Below, piece after piece: positions 36,280 through 48,300 of a stretch of DNA of 64,000 nucleotides (position 1 is the first letter of the stretch; each line of letters begins with the position of its first letter). The notes below the pieces were generated by a model. It saw nothing but the letters and a program-made list of their open reading frames with translations. It searched no databases and was not told where the DNA came from. The translations under genes and the position numbers were made by a program. This DNA is from Tenodera sinensis (taxonomy: Eukaryota > Arthropoda > Insecta > Mantodea > Mantidae): assembly GCA_030765045.1 (NCBI GenBank), contig CM060962.1:100924912-100988911 (forward strand), in the 5' to 3' direction.

Positions 36280-37626
36280 ATGTTCTGCAGGGAAATGAAC
36301 AGGGAATTTGGGGACTCTGGGACGTTTATCCCTTTGGGGCCAGGTAGCCTAAAGTGGGGTGGAAGGGATTGGTTCGAGGGAGGAATTTGCTGGCCCATCA
36401 ACTGACCGCACTCGGCCAATCAGGTGGCCGCGCTAATCGTCAGGCAAGGTTCGAGCCAGTAGTTACACTTTGAGAGGTGAACTGCCTGTTTTTTGATTTG
36501 CCCCGTTTTGGTTACGGGTTTATGACGCTTTTCCCATCTTTGGATTATCCGAGTCATCCCAATAGGTCCCTCGCCAATTTATAGGATGGTAGTCGGCGCT
36601 GTTGTCTGAAGCTCAAACCAGCGCCCGTCAGTTGAAACCCGCGCACGTAATAATCTTTATAGCATTGAAAACAGAAGGTAGGCTTTACCGTCCTATTTGA
36701 CTGATCATTCACTGGTGGAGCGAGCGTACAAGGATGACCTCAGGCAGTTAACGATGTAACAGGAAGGGCAAGCACCCCTGAAAGAAAGGGAACAATAGGG
36801 CTGAAAAACCCAAGACAGCAACGCTGAGGCGTACGTGCTTAATTGCAAGGTGAATTTGGCCAAACGGAAGGACCGTAGCCAAGTATGAAGTTTTCGAAAG
36901 ACGGAGAGACACTTGCTTGTTTTTCACGGTGGGGCATAGACGTGTGAGTCTCAAGTTTGGAGATAGTGTGTAGGGCACGAATAACCCAAGTTGACGACTT
37001 AACGTACTCGTCGCCCAAACAACGCTAATCAAGCATATTGTGTGTCGGAAGGGGGGCATAGGTGAATGTAACGTATTCATTAAAAAGAAAGAAGACAACA
37101 CGACTCCAATTCATTACCTGGACATTCCTCAGTTGGGCAACCCTGAGATGAAGATCACGTATCTAACAAAACCCATACCTTTTAACGCAGTTATAAGGTG
37201 AAAAACCTACGTAAAAAGCCGGCGCAACCAAGAACACCCACGCCTTCCCAACTCACTCCTGCTCAAATAGACCAGAAATCCCAAATATACCGCACCAAAG
37301 TGGTACCCAACGTGTCATAAACTACCCACACCAGCATCCGACTACGTCCAGGAAGATCTCATCAGCTTCGGCAGCGCCCTTGTCCGAGCTGGATCCGACC
37401 ACTACACAGGCCACCACGCAGAGAACGATGCCACCTAGGAAGTATTACACCGGAGGACACTACATATATCACGGAGAACTGCCAGCATTCAAGACCATCC
37501 TCACCATCCAGCAAGCAAACGAGGTAAACCGTTCGTCCCAACAAAACGAGTAAGTACAGTTTTGTACTACAGTGACACCTCCCGACCTAGGATAGGCAGT
37601 CAGTGCAAGACTAATTATATAATTTT
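36280..37626 (+). other. Possible LTR and leader of a Ty3/gypsy-like retroelement
   Basis: GC-richer than the flanks and directly upstream of a gag-like frame. Near 36,645-36,720 a stretch aataatctttatagcattga resembles an LTR R/U5 region with a degraded AATAAA signal. tggtacccaacgtgtc near 37,302 resembles a tRNA-Lys primer-binding site. The boundaries are not fixed and no second LTR is present in the window, so this is inference from position. Confidence 0.3.
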
Positions 37627-38855
37627 ATGCAACTAAGAAACGGTAAACTAATAAGCGTAGACATAGCAGAGCAAAAGGCCCAGGAGCACCAAATAGACAT
37701 TATCGCAGGGGATATTTCTCCAGAGACTGCCCTTGGCCTCACAACTATGATGCAACAAATGCTTCAGTAGTTCCAGAACTTAAAAAAGTAGATTAACAGA
37801 ACAGAGTACACAGTTAGACAACAGAATAACCGCTCAAGGAGCGCAACTACAACGTAGGTTGGCGGAACAGGGTACCAATCCAGAAATTCGAACTGTAGAA
37901 AGTCTACAGCAGAACCTAAACTCACAACTAGGGCAGCATCGGGAAAAATCTGAGAAACATGTTGAACAACAAAAGCAAGCCCTGGATGGCATCTGCCTAG
38001 GTCAAACTAGAATACAAGTAGCATTCCCAAACCTACGCACAGGAGTTCATGACACGCAAAAGGAGTTGAAAACTGTTAAAGGACATGTTAACCGTGTCTC
38101 GATTACTAGTACTGATTTGCATGCACAATTGAGCGAGGAGCTGCGCGAAACCTGTGTGACGTTGGAAAAGCGGTAGCAAAGTGCCGAAGCAAAAACGCAA
38201 AGTGAGCTTCCTAAATTAAGAAAAATAAAGTACGCAACAAACCGAACAGACATTTACATCCATAGAACACCACGCGCAAGAAATGTCAGTGCTCTAAGAA
38301 GCCATAAATGGTCTCAGCATAACAAACAGAAACCAATTTCAACAAACGTGCACTGCCACTTCGATTGCGTCGGCGCACCAGGAGACGCTGAACACGCGTT
38401 CTGCTGCGTCTTCAACATCCCCTACTGAATTTTGTAGTAGTGTAAGTCCGGAGAGCACGCATACCCATTGCATTAAGCATAGTTTCCCTAACCAGTACCA
38501 TTTATTGAATGAAATTGTAGTATCCACTTTTAATGACGCCGGAGGCAACCCTAAGCGTTATGTAATGGATCTCGAATCACATTTTAACATAAAAATCACC
38601 CAGAATCATTTAAAATGATAATAGTCAAGAAAGGCCTACAAGGAAGATCACTCACCTGGTTTAGGTTAGCCGCCATGCCACATACGCGCATTTCAAACTC
38701 AATTTCCTCGCCAAACACTGGAATGGTGCAACTCGTACGCGGTACGCACCACAATTAATAATGGAAAATTTGATGCACGTGCAAAATCCGCGGTGGATTA
38801 TTTCCTAGACGTGCGGTATATTTGGGATACTGCGGTTTCTGGTGTAGTTGAGGAA
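37627..38855 (+). pseudogene. Ty3/gypsy-type gag remnant
   Basis: An ATG at 37,627 opens MQLRNGKLI, typical of the start of arthropod Ty3/gypsy gag proteins. A Gln/Glu-rich coiled-coil stretch follows at 37,859-38,176. Beyond it come the capsid-like blocks in order: GNPKRYVMDLESHFNI near 38,545, GLQGRSLTWFR near 38,635, FKLNFLAKHWN near 38,695 and SAVDYFLDVRYIW near 38,790. Spacing and order match retrotransposon gag (GRALTWF, then F---FL--YW). Several frameshifts and stops separate the blocks. No protease or pol follows; the copy is cut off at a SINE/LINE junction. It would have formed the particle shell of the retroelement; here it is inactive. Confidence 0.6.
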
Positions 38856-38857
38856 AA

Positions 38858-39040
38858 AAATTATTGTGTTGTTTAACGACGCTGTCAAATGCTTGGATCA
38901 CATTAGCGTCGCCGATGTGCCGGAATTTTGTCCCACGGGAGTTCTTTTACATGCCAGTAAATCTACTGACATGGAGCTGTCGTTTTTAAGCAACACTTAA
39001 AAACCACTGGCCTGGTCCGGATTTGAACCCGCGACCGAGA
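38858..39040 (-). mobile_element. SINE family D, head-truncated minus copy
   Basis: Read on minus it contains gcgggttcaaatccggacc (B box), gacagctccatgtcagtag and the same 3' body as the copy at 25,537, ending attgtgttgtttaacg. The A-box half of the head is missing, and LINE sequence abuts directly at about 39,045 in the same orientation. Confidence 0.82.
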
Positions 39041-39045
39041 TATAA

Positions 39046-40690
39046 CTGCCGGAGGGCTGCGTGCCCTTGTAGCACCTTGTCCCTGACGTGGTGTCTATAT
39101 GTAAGCCTCAGGTCCAGCTTGACCCAGAGATACTTCACCCAAGGGATTCTACGGCCCGAACCACGACTCCTGCGGGAGCGGGTTAGCAATGTTTTTAGCC
39201 AGGAGAATCGCAGAGCTTTTCTCCGGGTTGATGGACATGCGTCAGGTCTCCAAATAACTGTTGATGGCCCGGAGATGGGCTTGTATCTGTCGGTAGCTGT
39301 AGAGGGGATTCCTCTTTGTAGCAAAGATTCTGGTAGTATCGGCATACTGACATGTATGAGTGTTGTGGCTTGTTGGTGAATGTCGGCCATTTAAGCAACA
39401 AAGTACACTGCCATCCGGGGCTACATTGTCAATAGGCCTTTCTCCTGAAAATGAACCTTAACCTGAAAGCTACATTCCTGAAGGAAAGTAGCCACCAAGT
39501 AAATGTACGGAGGGGGGATTTCATGCTCGATGAATTTGTAGATAAACCCTTCATGTCAGGTGGTACAGAAGGCCTCGTCCACATCAAGCAACACTACCAC
39601 CGTTTTAGCCCTCTCGTGGTAGGCAAGGGAGGCTTTTTCGGCTACGCACAATAATTGCTCAGTCTAGGAGTGTTTAGAGCGAAACCCAAACTGATGTTCG
39701 GGTAGGGGGCATTTTTCCTCTAGATGAGGTCCGGGATGGGTCAGGAGCAGTTTCTCAAGCACATTTGAGACAACTAGTAAGAGGCTGATGGATCGGTAAC
39801 TAGACGGGAAAACCGGATTTTTCGTCGGCTTTAGAACGCATACCATGCGCGCCTGCTTCCAGACAGCTGGAAAGTGGTGCATGCTAAGGCACGCGTTGTA
39901 AATTCGAGTAAAGTGAATCACGGCTGTGAGGGGTAGGTACTGGAGCATGTCCGCTGCTACGTGGTCCTGTCCAGGGGCTTTTCCGGATTTGAGTAATTGG
40001 ATAAGTGTAGTTACCTCGTGAGGGATAAAAATTGGGATGTGAAACTCCCCGTGGTCCGCGGTGCGGGTTTCTAAGAAGTCCTCCAGCGTATATTCCATGT
40101 CAGTATGGTCGTCGTCCTGTAGGTCCTCTCTAGGATGGAATTGGGTTACAAGACACTCTGCTAGCGCCTCTGGTTTCACACGCCGTTCGAAGACAAGTCT
40201 ACCGTGAGGGCTGTGCAGTAGATGTTGGTATACAGTCTTATCTTTACCCAGGCCTCGGACAATACACCACGGTTTCCTCTTCTGGAGGTTTATGTGGCGT
40301 AGTGTGTTTTCCCAGGCTGTTTGCCTGTGATATTAGAGACGTGTCACCAGGGATTTGTACCTCTGGTGTATTTCTCCTATCCTGAGGTGGTGGAATCTTT
40401 GCCATAGTCTTCTCATGGCATCTTTTGCTTGAATGAAGCGTTTCCGCGGTGCGGAAATAGCTGTTAGATATCGTACTTCGGTAAGGATGTGGTGTGTTTG
40501 TGTGCACGAACCGCATTTAGGGCTGTGGTTGAAAACCTCGCGGCCAACGCCTCGAGAGCCCCTATTGAGTCTATTCGAGGCTGTGCGACCACGGAGTTCT
40601 GGAGGGTTAGGACGGACGCGTTCCAGTCGACTTTCTCGACCCAGTCTGACGTTCCCAGACAGAATTTAAAAACTTACAGAAGGTGGGCAT
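39046..40690 (-). pseudogene. Jockey-like LINE ORF2, reverse transcriptase region, 5'-truncated
   Basis: Read leftwards, the blocks are: linker between endonuclease and RT (40,690-40,190, with KRKPWCIVRGLGKDKTVYQH); RT fingers at 40,179-39,664 (GKAPGQDHVAADML, FPAVWKQARMVCVLKPTKNP, SYRSISLLLVVSNVLEKLL, HQFGFRSKHS); palm LLDVDEAF near 39,560; the YADD box as YADT at 39,335-39,346; INPEKSSAILLAKN; and the thumb block VKYLWVKLDLRLTYRHHV near 39,110. Block order and spacing match Jockey-clade LINEs. The second catalytic Asp of YADD is Thr, a TGA replaces a codon near 39,270, and several frameshifts are present, so it is dead. The endonuclease domain is absent, as expected for 5' truncation, and the C-terminus is lost at the SINE junction. 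Confidence 0.78.
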
Positions 40691-40699
40691 AAAGTACCG

Positions 40700-40717
40700 C
40701 CCCCCCCCCCCCCCCCC
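40700..40717. repeat. Poly(C) run
   Basis: Uninterrupted run of C at the 5' limit of the LINE fragment. Confidence 0.95.
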
Positions 40718-40811
40718 GTTGGTATTGCTAGGGTTAGGTAGATGAAGCATAAGGGTTTGTAAGAAAAGTTTGTCCAAGAGTAGACTAATTCGTGTGAGTG
40801 CAACAAATCAG

Positions 40812-40813
<2 letters not shown>

Positions 40814-40855
<42 letters not shown>

Positions 40856-40856
40856 G
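40814..40856. repeat. (CT)n microsatellite
   Basis: Near-perfect dinucleotide repeat with a single gtc interruption. Confidence 0.95.
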
Positions 40857-40985
40857 ATACAAGTAGCCTACTCTACATGAGAAACAAACTAGGCGAGGAA
40901 GCCTCTGAACATCCTACTCACCTCTTCCAGCATATCCCACCTCGAACACTGGATTTAGTTTGTTTAGGACACGAGACCTGCAGTC

Positions 40986-41381
40986 CTAGACCGATGTTTT
41001 ATTGGAATGTCCTTGCTTTGACATGATTAGTCTTTCCATAATACTCGCCAATATTCTTTCTGAAGACATGCCGGATGCTACAACAATCGTTAAGCCCGTT
41101 CTTGATTCTATTTGCAACTGCAGCTCAATTTCATCGGTTTTCTTTTCGGTAGCGTTATTCTCGTTTTGAAATTGTATTACTTGGATGTTATGTACTGGGA
41201 CGTATTGCTCCAGCACTTTGTATTTTAGGATTCTTGCTTCAATATTGGAGCTTTTGGTATAGAATAACTTACTTCTGTTTCGTATCATGCGTGATTCCCT
41301 CTTATTCCGTTTTCTGCAAGCGTTAACCACATTAGCTTCTTGGCGTCTTCTACTCCCGCAGCTAGTACTTCCAAAATACAT
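40986..41381 (-). CDS. Unrecognised 131-codon ORF
   Basis: An open ATG-initiated frame with a basic N-terminus (many Arg/Lys) and a mixed acidic second half. I recognise no domain, signal peptide or membrane segment. In AT-rich DNA, about one ORF of this length is expected by chance in a window this size, so it may not be a gene. It lies 300 bp beyond the LINE fragment and could be a piece of another degraded element. Confidence 0.15.
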   Translation of the reverse strand: MYFGSTSCGSRRRQEANVVNACRKRNKRESRMIRNRSKLFYTKSSNIEARILKYKVLEQYVPVHNIQVIQFQNENNATEKKTDEIELQLQIESRTGLTIVVASGMSSERILASIMERLIMSKQGHSNKTSV

Positions 41382-42280
41382 CTACAGAACAGCAAAGTAG
41401 AAGACCATGCAATAGCTCAAACTTAGCTACTGATCAATGTGTTTCTTAGCTGAGCTGCTTGACGGAACAATTATTTTGCTGTAGAAGCTATTATTAAATC
41501 AGAATGAACATAAAACAAACATATGTGGCAACATGTTACTTATTTTTACCAGCATTTCTTTACATTTAGAATATATAAACACAATTTTTACAACACAAAA
41601 GAATAAGAATTCCTTTTAAGTAAAACAATAAAACGGAAAAATTACGAATACCTACTGTGCTTCTCAAGCAAACAACTTCATTTTACCACATACTTGTACC
41701 ATTACATGTAACCAATTATCAAAGGTTTAGACAAATACATGAAATAGCTTTTGAACAAGAAATGTCTTTCATTGCAGTGCAAAAATCTCCTTGCGTTGAA
41801 ATTCTCAAAGTTTTCTAACTAAACTTGAAAGTTACAGCCAGGAAATGTGACTTATTTAAGTTGTTGAATGATTTACTAAATGTAATAAATAGTACTGTAG
41901 AAACTAACATAAATTATTTACTCATGCTTTTTATCCCGGAGATGAAAATGGTTCTGTGTATACAAGTACAAAGTCAATTTTAGTTCCTTAAGATTGTACT
42001 CCCAACTTCTATTTATTATGAAGTTAAAAATTGCTGGTGCAAAAATCTCACTACTCAGTTGAAATTTGTGCTTCAAGGAATATATTGAACACTCAAAGTG
42101 CTTGGAAAAATGTATTACGAGAAAAACACTATCTATTGAGGTATAAGTTTTCAACTTTAAAACAGTCATTTAATGACTTTGTGACAAGCGTTGGGAGCGT
42201 AATTTGTGTAAAATAACTTAAGTAGGTTAATTCCTAAGAACCAAAGCTTCTTAATGGGTAAGAATCATGAAATGAATATG
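41382..42280. other. Unassigned AT-rich sequence
   Basis: No recognised feature. Confidence 0.4.
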
Positions 42281-42881
42281 CAGGTGCTGCTTCGGCCACA
42301 CGTTAACCACGTATTGTACGTGATGAGTATAGCAAATATGTCCAATACAATGATTGTCAACAAAGAGCAGTTTCGCCGAAAATAAAAAATAATTTGTGTC
42401 AGACACTTGGAGTCATCCAGCATCCTGACGAATGAATATAAATGGTTTATTATTTCCCTAACTGTCGCGCAAACATTGCGAATTGCTGTATATTCGAATT
42501 GTGAATAATGCTGTAATGCATTTCTACCTTAATTCAAAATAATTTAATCGCAATTTAATGTTAAGGTGTGATGTAAGGTTTAATTTGTAAGAAAAATTTG
42601 GCAACGTCACGTTAACATTAAATTGTGACCTAATTCATTTGAATTGAAATAAAGAGACATTACAGCATTGTTCACATAATGTTTGCGTGACAGTGAAACA
42701 ATAAACCATTTACATCCATTCGTCAAGAACCTAGATGGCTCCAAATATCCCAAATATTTGACAAATATTTTTTTCGGCGAGCGGTTCTTTGTTGACACTA
42801 ATTGTATTGGACATATTTGTTACACTCATCATGCAGAATCCCTGATTATCTTATGGCCGAAGCAGTACCTTCCACCCTGTA
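42281..42881. mobile_element. Foldback element with ~280-bp imperfect inverted arms
   Basis: The left arm (42,281-42,564) and right arm (42,612-42,881) are imperfect inverted copies around a ~47-base centre. Matching blocks, left against inverted right, include ctgcttcggcca, aaatatgtccaatacaat, tgtcaacaaag, cttgacgaatg/cctgacgaatg, taaatggtttatt, cgcaaacatt, aatgctgtaatg and atttaatgttaa. The right outer end reads tacagggtggaagg. The element is AT-rich, has no coding capacity and fits a foldback-type MITE. The 70- and 63-codon frames inside are shadows of the arms. I see no definite target-site duplication. Confidence 0.8.
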
Positions 42882-44699
42882 TTCAAGAATTTTAAACGCT
42901 TTAATAGGTTGGTCGTCTTAATCAAACTAACATCTTACGTTTAACACTGTTTAAAGCTCTCATTTGGGAGGTCCCGGGTTTAATTCCTGTCTGCCACCCA
43001 CTCTGACTTGAGTTTTAGTGGATTCTACCTGGTCGATAGCCTAGATAGGTAAAATACATAGGTTACATTGCCAGCGTTAAGCGCATTCAATTTTACACGT
43101 GGCTGCATGAACGGAGTGTAGATCAAGAACATCTTTGTTGAAAAAAGCTATTTATGAATAGCCTCTAGATTGAATATAGGAATTAACTGATACTGATTAT
43201 TTTCAACACCTATAGGCCTGAAGAGCTAGTACCATTTGAAAAAGGTTATCTTATCTCCATTTTTGGTTACCCCTACGCTGTGATACGAGTACAAAAACTG
43301 CTACTCTTTGTAAAGAAAGTGAGGCCGACTTACTCAGTGGACCCATGTGGGGCGAAGTGTTAAGGCAGATATCTCGTCCAACCCTTTTAGTGCGCTTGAA
43401 ATTTAAGCCGCTCTCGCCGCTGCCTACTACGTCACAGATGTAGCCTGTTTATTCCCGTGCGCTAATGACGTGAAGTAAAAACAGTGATTGTGTGTCATTT
43501 TTCAGTGTTAGCTTCAAAGAGAAAGCCATCATGGTGTAACAACCTAAAGGGTTAACGCAACATAGAATAAGCATTGCACTCTAGCTTTTACATTTTAACT
43601 ATTTCAACATTTAACTAAAACAGGTCATTGTAATGAAGTAATATTTACCTTTTTGAGTAGTTAACATATGGGCATTACTCGTCTAAATCCAGGTATGCTC
43701 CTCTCCCCTTTCATATCAGAAAGGAAAGCATCAAAATTGAAAATCACGGGAAGAACAGGCAGTTGGAGGCATGCTAGTATTTATTTTAATTTAAAATATT
43801 ACTTCCCTACGGCGTGAGCTTTATTTGGGATAAGAAATGCAATCAGACGTTTTCCTTGCTGATTTTACCGTTTTAGTTTTAACAACTCGATGTAGGTGTA
43901 ATTCTCCTTTTCTTAGTGATTTAGACTATGTCTCTAAGACTACCTCCGGAAGCACTTCGACCGAAAGGATCTCCTAGACCACGTTAACCTAGGAATTGTA
44001 TTAATTCACATCTTAATTGGTTTGGTTTTTGTCATAAATTAGAATTTCAAAGAGAACATTCCTAACTCTAGGTCGGGTTTGTTATAACACTAATATATTA
44101 TAATCGAATAACTTATTCATTTGTGAAATAGTAAAAATACCACCAACGCTTCACAATCTTTCCAGATCAATTCAATTGATTTCACCTAGATAATCTGGAG
44201 ATTTGGCTATATTACTATTCCCAGGCTTGCCTCTGCTGTTCTGATCAAAAAGGATGATCAAAAGAAGAAATGTAACGAGCACCTTTTAATATGTTTAAAT
44301 ATTTTGTGGAGAAACGCTTTGGAGAAAGGCGATGCTTGGCAACCTTGCACTTTTGGTTAAGGGTGATAACTGGCTAGACATTTTTTGCTTTATGGTGAAA
44401 TTAATGACGGCTGGCCTACTGTAGAACCCACGCTGAGTTTATCTAGCCGGCACTGAGTGTGTTTCTGCCATAAGGGTATAGTGTCTTTTTTTTTCTAGAG
44501 GCAGTTCTTTCATGACAGTATTAGCCTCGTCGTCCACGCCGTTGGATACCATCATGTCTGGATTACCACCAATGTAAATTAAGATAAAATCAAAGTAGAT
44601 ACACAACGAGTTGTAGGTATTTGTTTTAAATCACGAGTGCTAATCAACAGAAACTGAGACTGATTATTTTGTCACAGAAGTTTAGTACTCCATTTCGAT
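42882..44699. other. Unassigned sequence, 1.8 kb
   Basis: gtcccgggtttaattcctgt at 42,972 looks like a weak B box and could mark another worn SINE. The rest is unrecognised. Confidence 0.35.
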
Positions 44700-45150
44700 G
44701 TTTACATGTTCTTTTTCTAAGTAATCCCCTTATACCTGAATGCACTTTTTATAGCGCCTCTGCCAGTGTTCGAACACACGGTGCAAGTCATTCTATGCGA
44801 GGTCCTTGAGAATCGCCTCACTATTCTTGAGCATTGCTTCAGAGTTCTCAAATCGAAAGTCCATGTAAAAGTAAGGGAAAAAGTCACAGGATGTACAAGA
44901 TTGAGGCTATAAGGTGGATGTGGTACACAGGTAATGTTGAATTTAGCCCAAAACTCTATGACTGATTTGTGACGTAGGCCGCGCGTTGTCATGATGATTT
45001 TGCAGCCCAATCCGATGAAGTTCTGATTGTTCGGTTACAATGCGTTTCTTAGGCAATACTGATGTGCAGTATGCTGCTGTAACAGTAGTGTGCAGTGGAA
45101 CTGCTTGCTGGTAAATACATATTACCATTACAAAGTACGTGATCATTGTC
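44700..45150 (-). pseudogene. Mariner transposase remnant
   Basis: Read leftwards from 45,150: VTAAYCTSVL, then QNHHDNARPTS (HHDNARPH motif with the second catalytic Asp) near 45,000; in a second frame VIEFWAKFNITCVPHPPYSL near 44,930, the HPPYSPDLxPxDF block in which the third acid has been lost; in a third frame DFFPYFYMDFRFENSEAML and LHRVFEHWQRRYKKCIQV near 44,760, the mariner C-terminus. Two frameshifts and several stops separate the blocks. The N-terminal helix-turn-helix half is absent and a TTC microsatellite lies just beyond. This family cuts and pastes at TA sites; this copy cannot. Confidence 0.75.
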
Positions 45151-45198
45151 ACCTGCTCTGCAGTAGGAAAATCTTCGCTCCTTTGCCTCCTCCTCCAG

Positions 45199-45334
45199 CT
45201 TCTTCTTCTTCTTCTTCTTCTTCTTCTTCTTCTTCAACTTCTTCAACTTCTTCTTCTTCTTCTTCTTCAGCTTCTCCTTCTTCTTCAGCTTCTTCAGCTT
45301 CTTCTTCTTCTTTTTCTGGCTCTTCTTCTTCATC
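45199..45334. repeat. (TTC)n microsatellite
   Basis: TTC repeat with regular AAC, AGC and TCC interruptions. The Ser-rich, Leu-rich and Lys-rich frames across it are artefacts. Confidence 0.95.
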
Positions 45335-48300
45335 TCTTTGGTGTATTTGGTGTTGAAGAACACGGCGATTTCAACACCACAGCTTTTCGTAGGTTTCAGA
45401 GGCGGTTAGGTTTAAACGAAAACCTAATTTTATTATTCTGTACTGCTCCTCTCAGGACACCTCTGCTTTGCACTATGCTAAATGAAAGAAGGGTCTACAA
45501 AACAGAGTAAAACTACCAACCTACCAACAGAAAAGTGCTGCCGCTTATGGGCACTATACAGGCTCAGGAGTATAAGTGCATATATTTGTATTGATAATTG
45601 AGGACAGGGCAGTGAATCATGTTACAAAAGTATTTATTCTTATAATTTTAATTATTAACAGTAGTATGTTTCCAGATTGGTTAGTGCCACCAAGTAGGCA
45701 TGGTAACAGTACCCGTGGCGCAGGGTGAGCAGAACGAATGCTGTATCGGAACTGAGTTCGAATGCTTTCTACAAGACCAGTGACTTCACATTACCTAGGC
45801 CAGAGTATCACACATTGTGATGTACGATAAAACAGATAGTACAAGTCACTTCGCGGTGCAGTTACGATCATTCAAAAAGCATCAGGCAGTGAAGAATGTG
45901 ATTGGATTGTGGGAAAACTGTTAAACGAAGAGAAAAACTAACGCACACCAGTGGATACATAATACGGTAACAATTATTAAGTTTGCTGCACTTATGCTAC
46001 TAACAGCCTCTGTATCTAACCCAGCTCTCTTCAAATATTCATGATACAGACAGGAGATTATCAAGAGAGCTAAAAAATAATCTGGGTCTCTGTTGAACAT
46101 GCCGACATGTCATTTGTATGTCGACATTTCTCTGCATTACTTCCACAAGATGATTTTAGTATTAGCTTTGGAACATGAAGAGGTTATAAGGTCTTCAATT
46201 TTTTCTTTCGCCTAGCTCAGAATCAGACAACAGACATAAGGAGGTGTGCGTGAGCCATTTTCCATGCGAATTTCAGCTATCAATTGTTATCACACACGGC
46301 TAAACCAACACTTGTAATATACAAAAAGCACAAAGTTGACCTCGGAAATCTGATGGGCATTGATGTTGAACAGGTTAGTAGCAGTGACAACAGATCCTGA
46401 GCCGTTAGCAAATATAGTGTGAGTACACTATTACAGGTTTTTGTTAAATAAAGGACACGTTTTGATACAAATATTGTTTAAATAATGATTAAAATAAAGT
46501 ATGTTTAAACGGCATCCTGGATTCGTTCCATTAATTATGAGCAGTTATTTTTAACCTAAATACCTTGCCTATAACCTTGCCAGGTTTCCGTAGCCCCTCT
46601 GTAGTAAGTTTTTATTTAAAGCCTTAGAATCTTTAAATTTTAGGAACTATTTTATTAAAATGAATTTGTCCACGAGATGTCCCTTCAGAATTAATTTCAT
46701 TGAAAATAATTAATTATGAATTTGTTGTCTGATCCAAATATTCTCTGCAATATAATTTAAGGTAATAATAAACTTGTTTTCAAGTCTTCAAACATTTCTG
46801 CTTATTAAATAAGCATTATAAGCCTCCAACGTCTAGCACTTTTCCAAAATAAAAGCACAATAACCTGCATACAATTAAATTAACCTGTCTTTCTTCTATT
46901 TTCACTCCTATGCCTTTGTATCAAACGGAGGGGCCAAACATGCGTATGTACTATAAAGATGGCTGGCGGTATGTTTTTTGTTATATATTTGATTGAATTG
47001 TGACATTATTATGTAGTATTACGCTATGTATAAACACGCTAGTAGTGAGATGATTATATGAGAAGTGAATAAATTACATAATTGTCAGAACAATCCCTAT
47101 GGACACTAGTCAGTGTTGTTCATATACAGAGGTCGCAAGGTCTGAAAGGTCTACATTGTAGATGCTAGTGGCCAACATTTCGAGCATTTTATGCGAAGGT
47201 CAAACATGAACATAAGGTAAATTTTAATGCCGAAAAATAAGCAGTAATAGCAGCTAGATGTTTACTTTTTCAGTCGTGTATGCATGTTTTCTTGAATTTC
47301 TGCAATGATTGTAAAAAATTAAATAAAATTTCATTTTTTATTGCTCAGACTTCATATAAAAATTACAAACTAATAATTAATTTAAATTATATAAAATATA
47401 AAATCAGCTGTACACTACGCGGAAAAAGTAATGAGCTCTCTCTTGGAGTTGCTCTCAGAGACTTGTACATAGTATAACGTATCCGTTGTTGGCTTCATTC
47501 GACTCGAGACTGTCCAAAGAGGTATACTGAATATGAAAAGACTCACCGTGCATTTGGCAACTGAATTATTAAAATATTTTACTCTCGTTACTAACGTACT
47601 TGGTTGGAATCCCGATCTTTGTCTTTTATTTTTATTTTACTTGAGAAACGTCATAGTTGTTTCAGAGCACTCGAAAATGTTAACAATTAAAACCGAGTGA
47701 GACTGTCACGTACCAACTCTTTCAAACTACGACTATGATTTACCTAGACTAACACGTGTATTTTGACCACAAGATGCATCATTTTCCAGCAAAAGAGGTT
47801 AGCTTAAAACATCGTCCACTTTCTCCCCACCCCCATTTTTTTAACCAGAACGCAATACAATTAAACCATTGCGCAAAGGCCGATGTTGATATGCTATAAA
47901 AGTTATCTGATTATTACGTCGTAAAGTACAATGAGCATTGGTGATCTTCCGCCAAGTGTGGATAGTTAAGAATATGGCTGACACATTTAAAATGAATAAA
48001 GTTATATTTCTTTGGCAGTGAATTCCACTGCAGTTCCCCATGAAAAATGGGAACATTTAGCATTTTAACATCCAGGACGTTTACAACCCAATGCATTAGC
48101 TTCACTTTAGTATCATGATTGTATTTAGTTCCTGCTACTGACTTGCAGTTAGTTCCCTTAGAAGCTGTTACGATGTAACTGTGGCGTCAATAACGAAATA
48201 AGCAGTACCTTCGTTTAGAAATACTGGCCATTTAAGCGCACGTGGCGTCCTATAATGAGGACTTGTGAATTCCAAGCGTTCCATTCATGTTTTCTTTAAG

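Noticed and set aside
37302..37320. Retroviral-type primer-binding site tggtacccaacgtgtc as proof of an LTR element
   Set aside because: It resembles a tRNA-Lys site only partly, and no paired LTR is in the window. It is mentioned only as weak support for the gag region.
45049..45510. Ser-rich, Leu-rich and Lys-rich ORFs
   Set aside because: All are readings of the (TTC)n microsatellite and its flanks.
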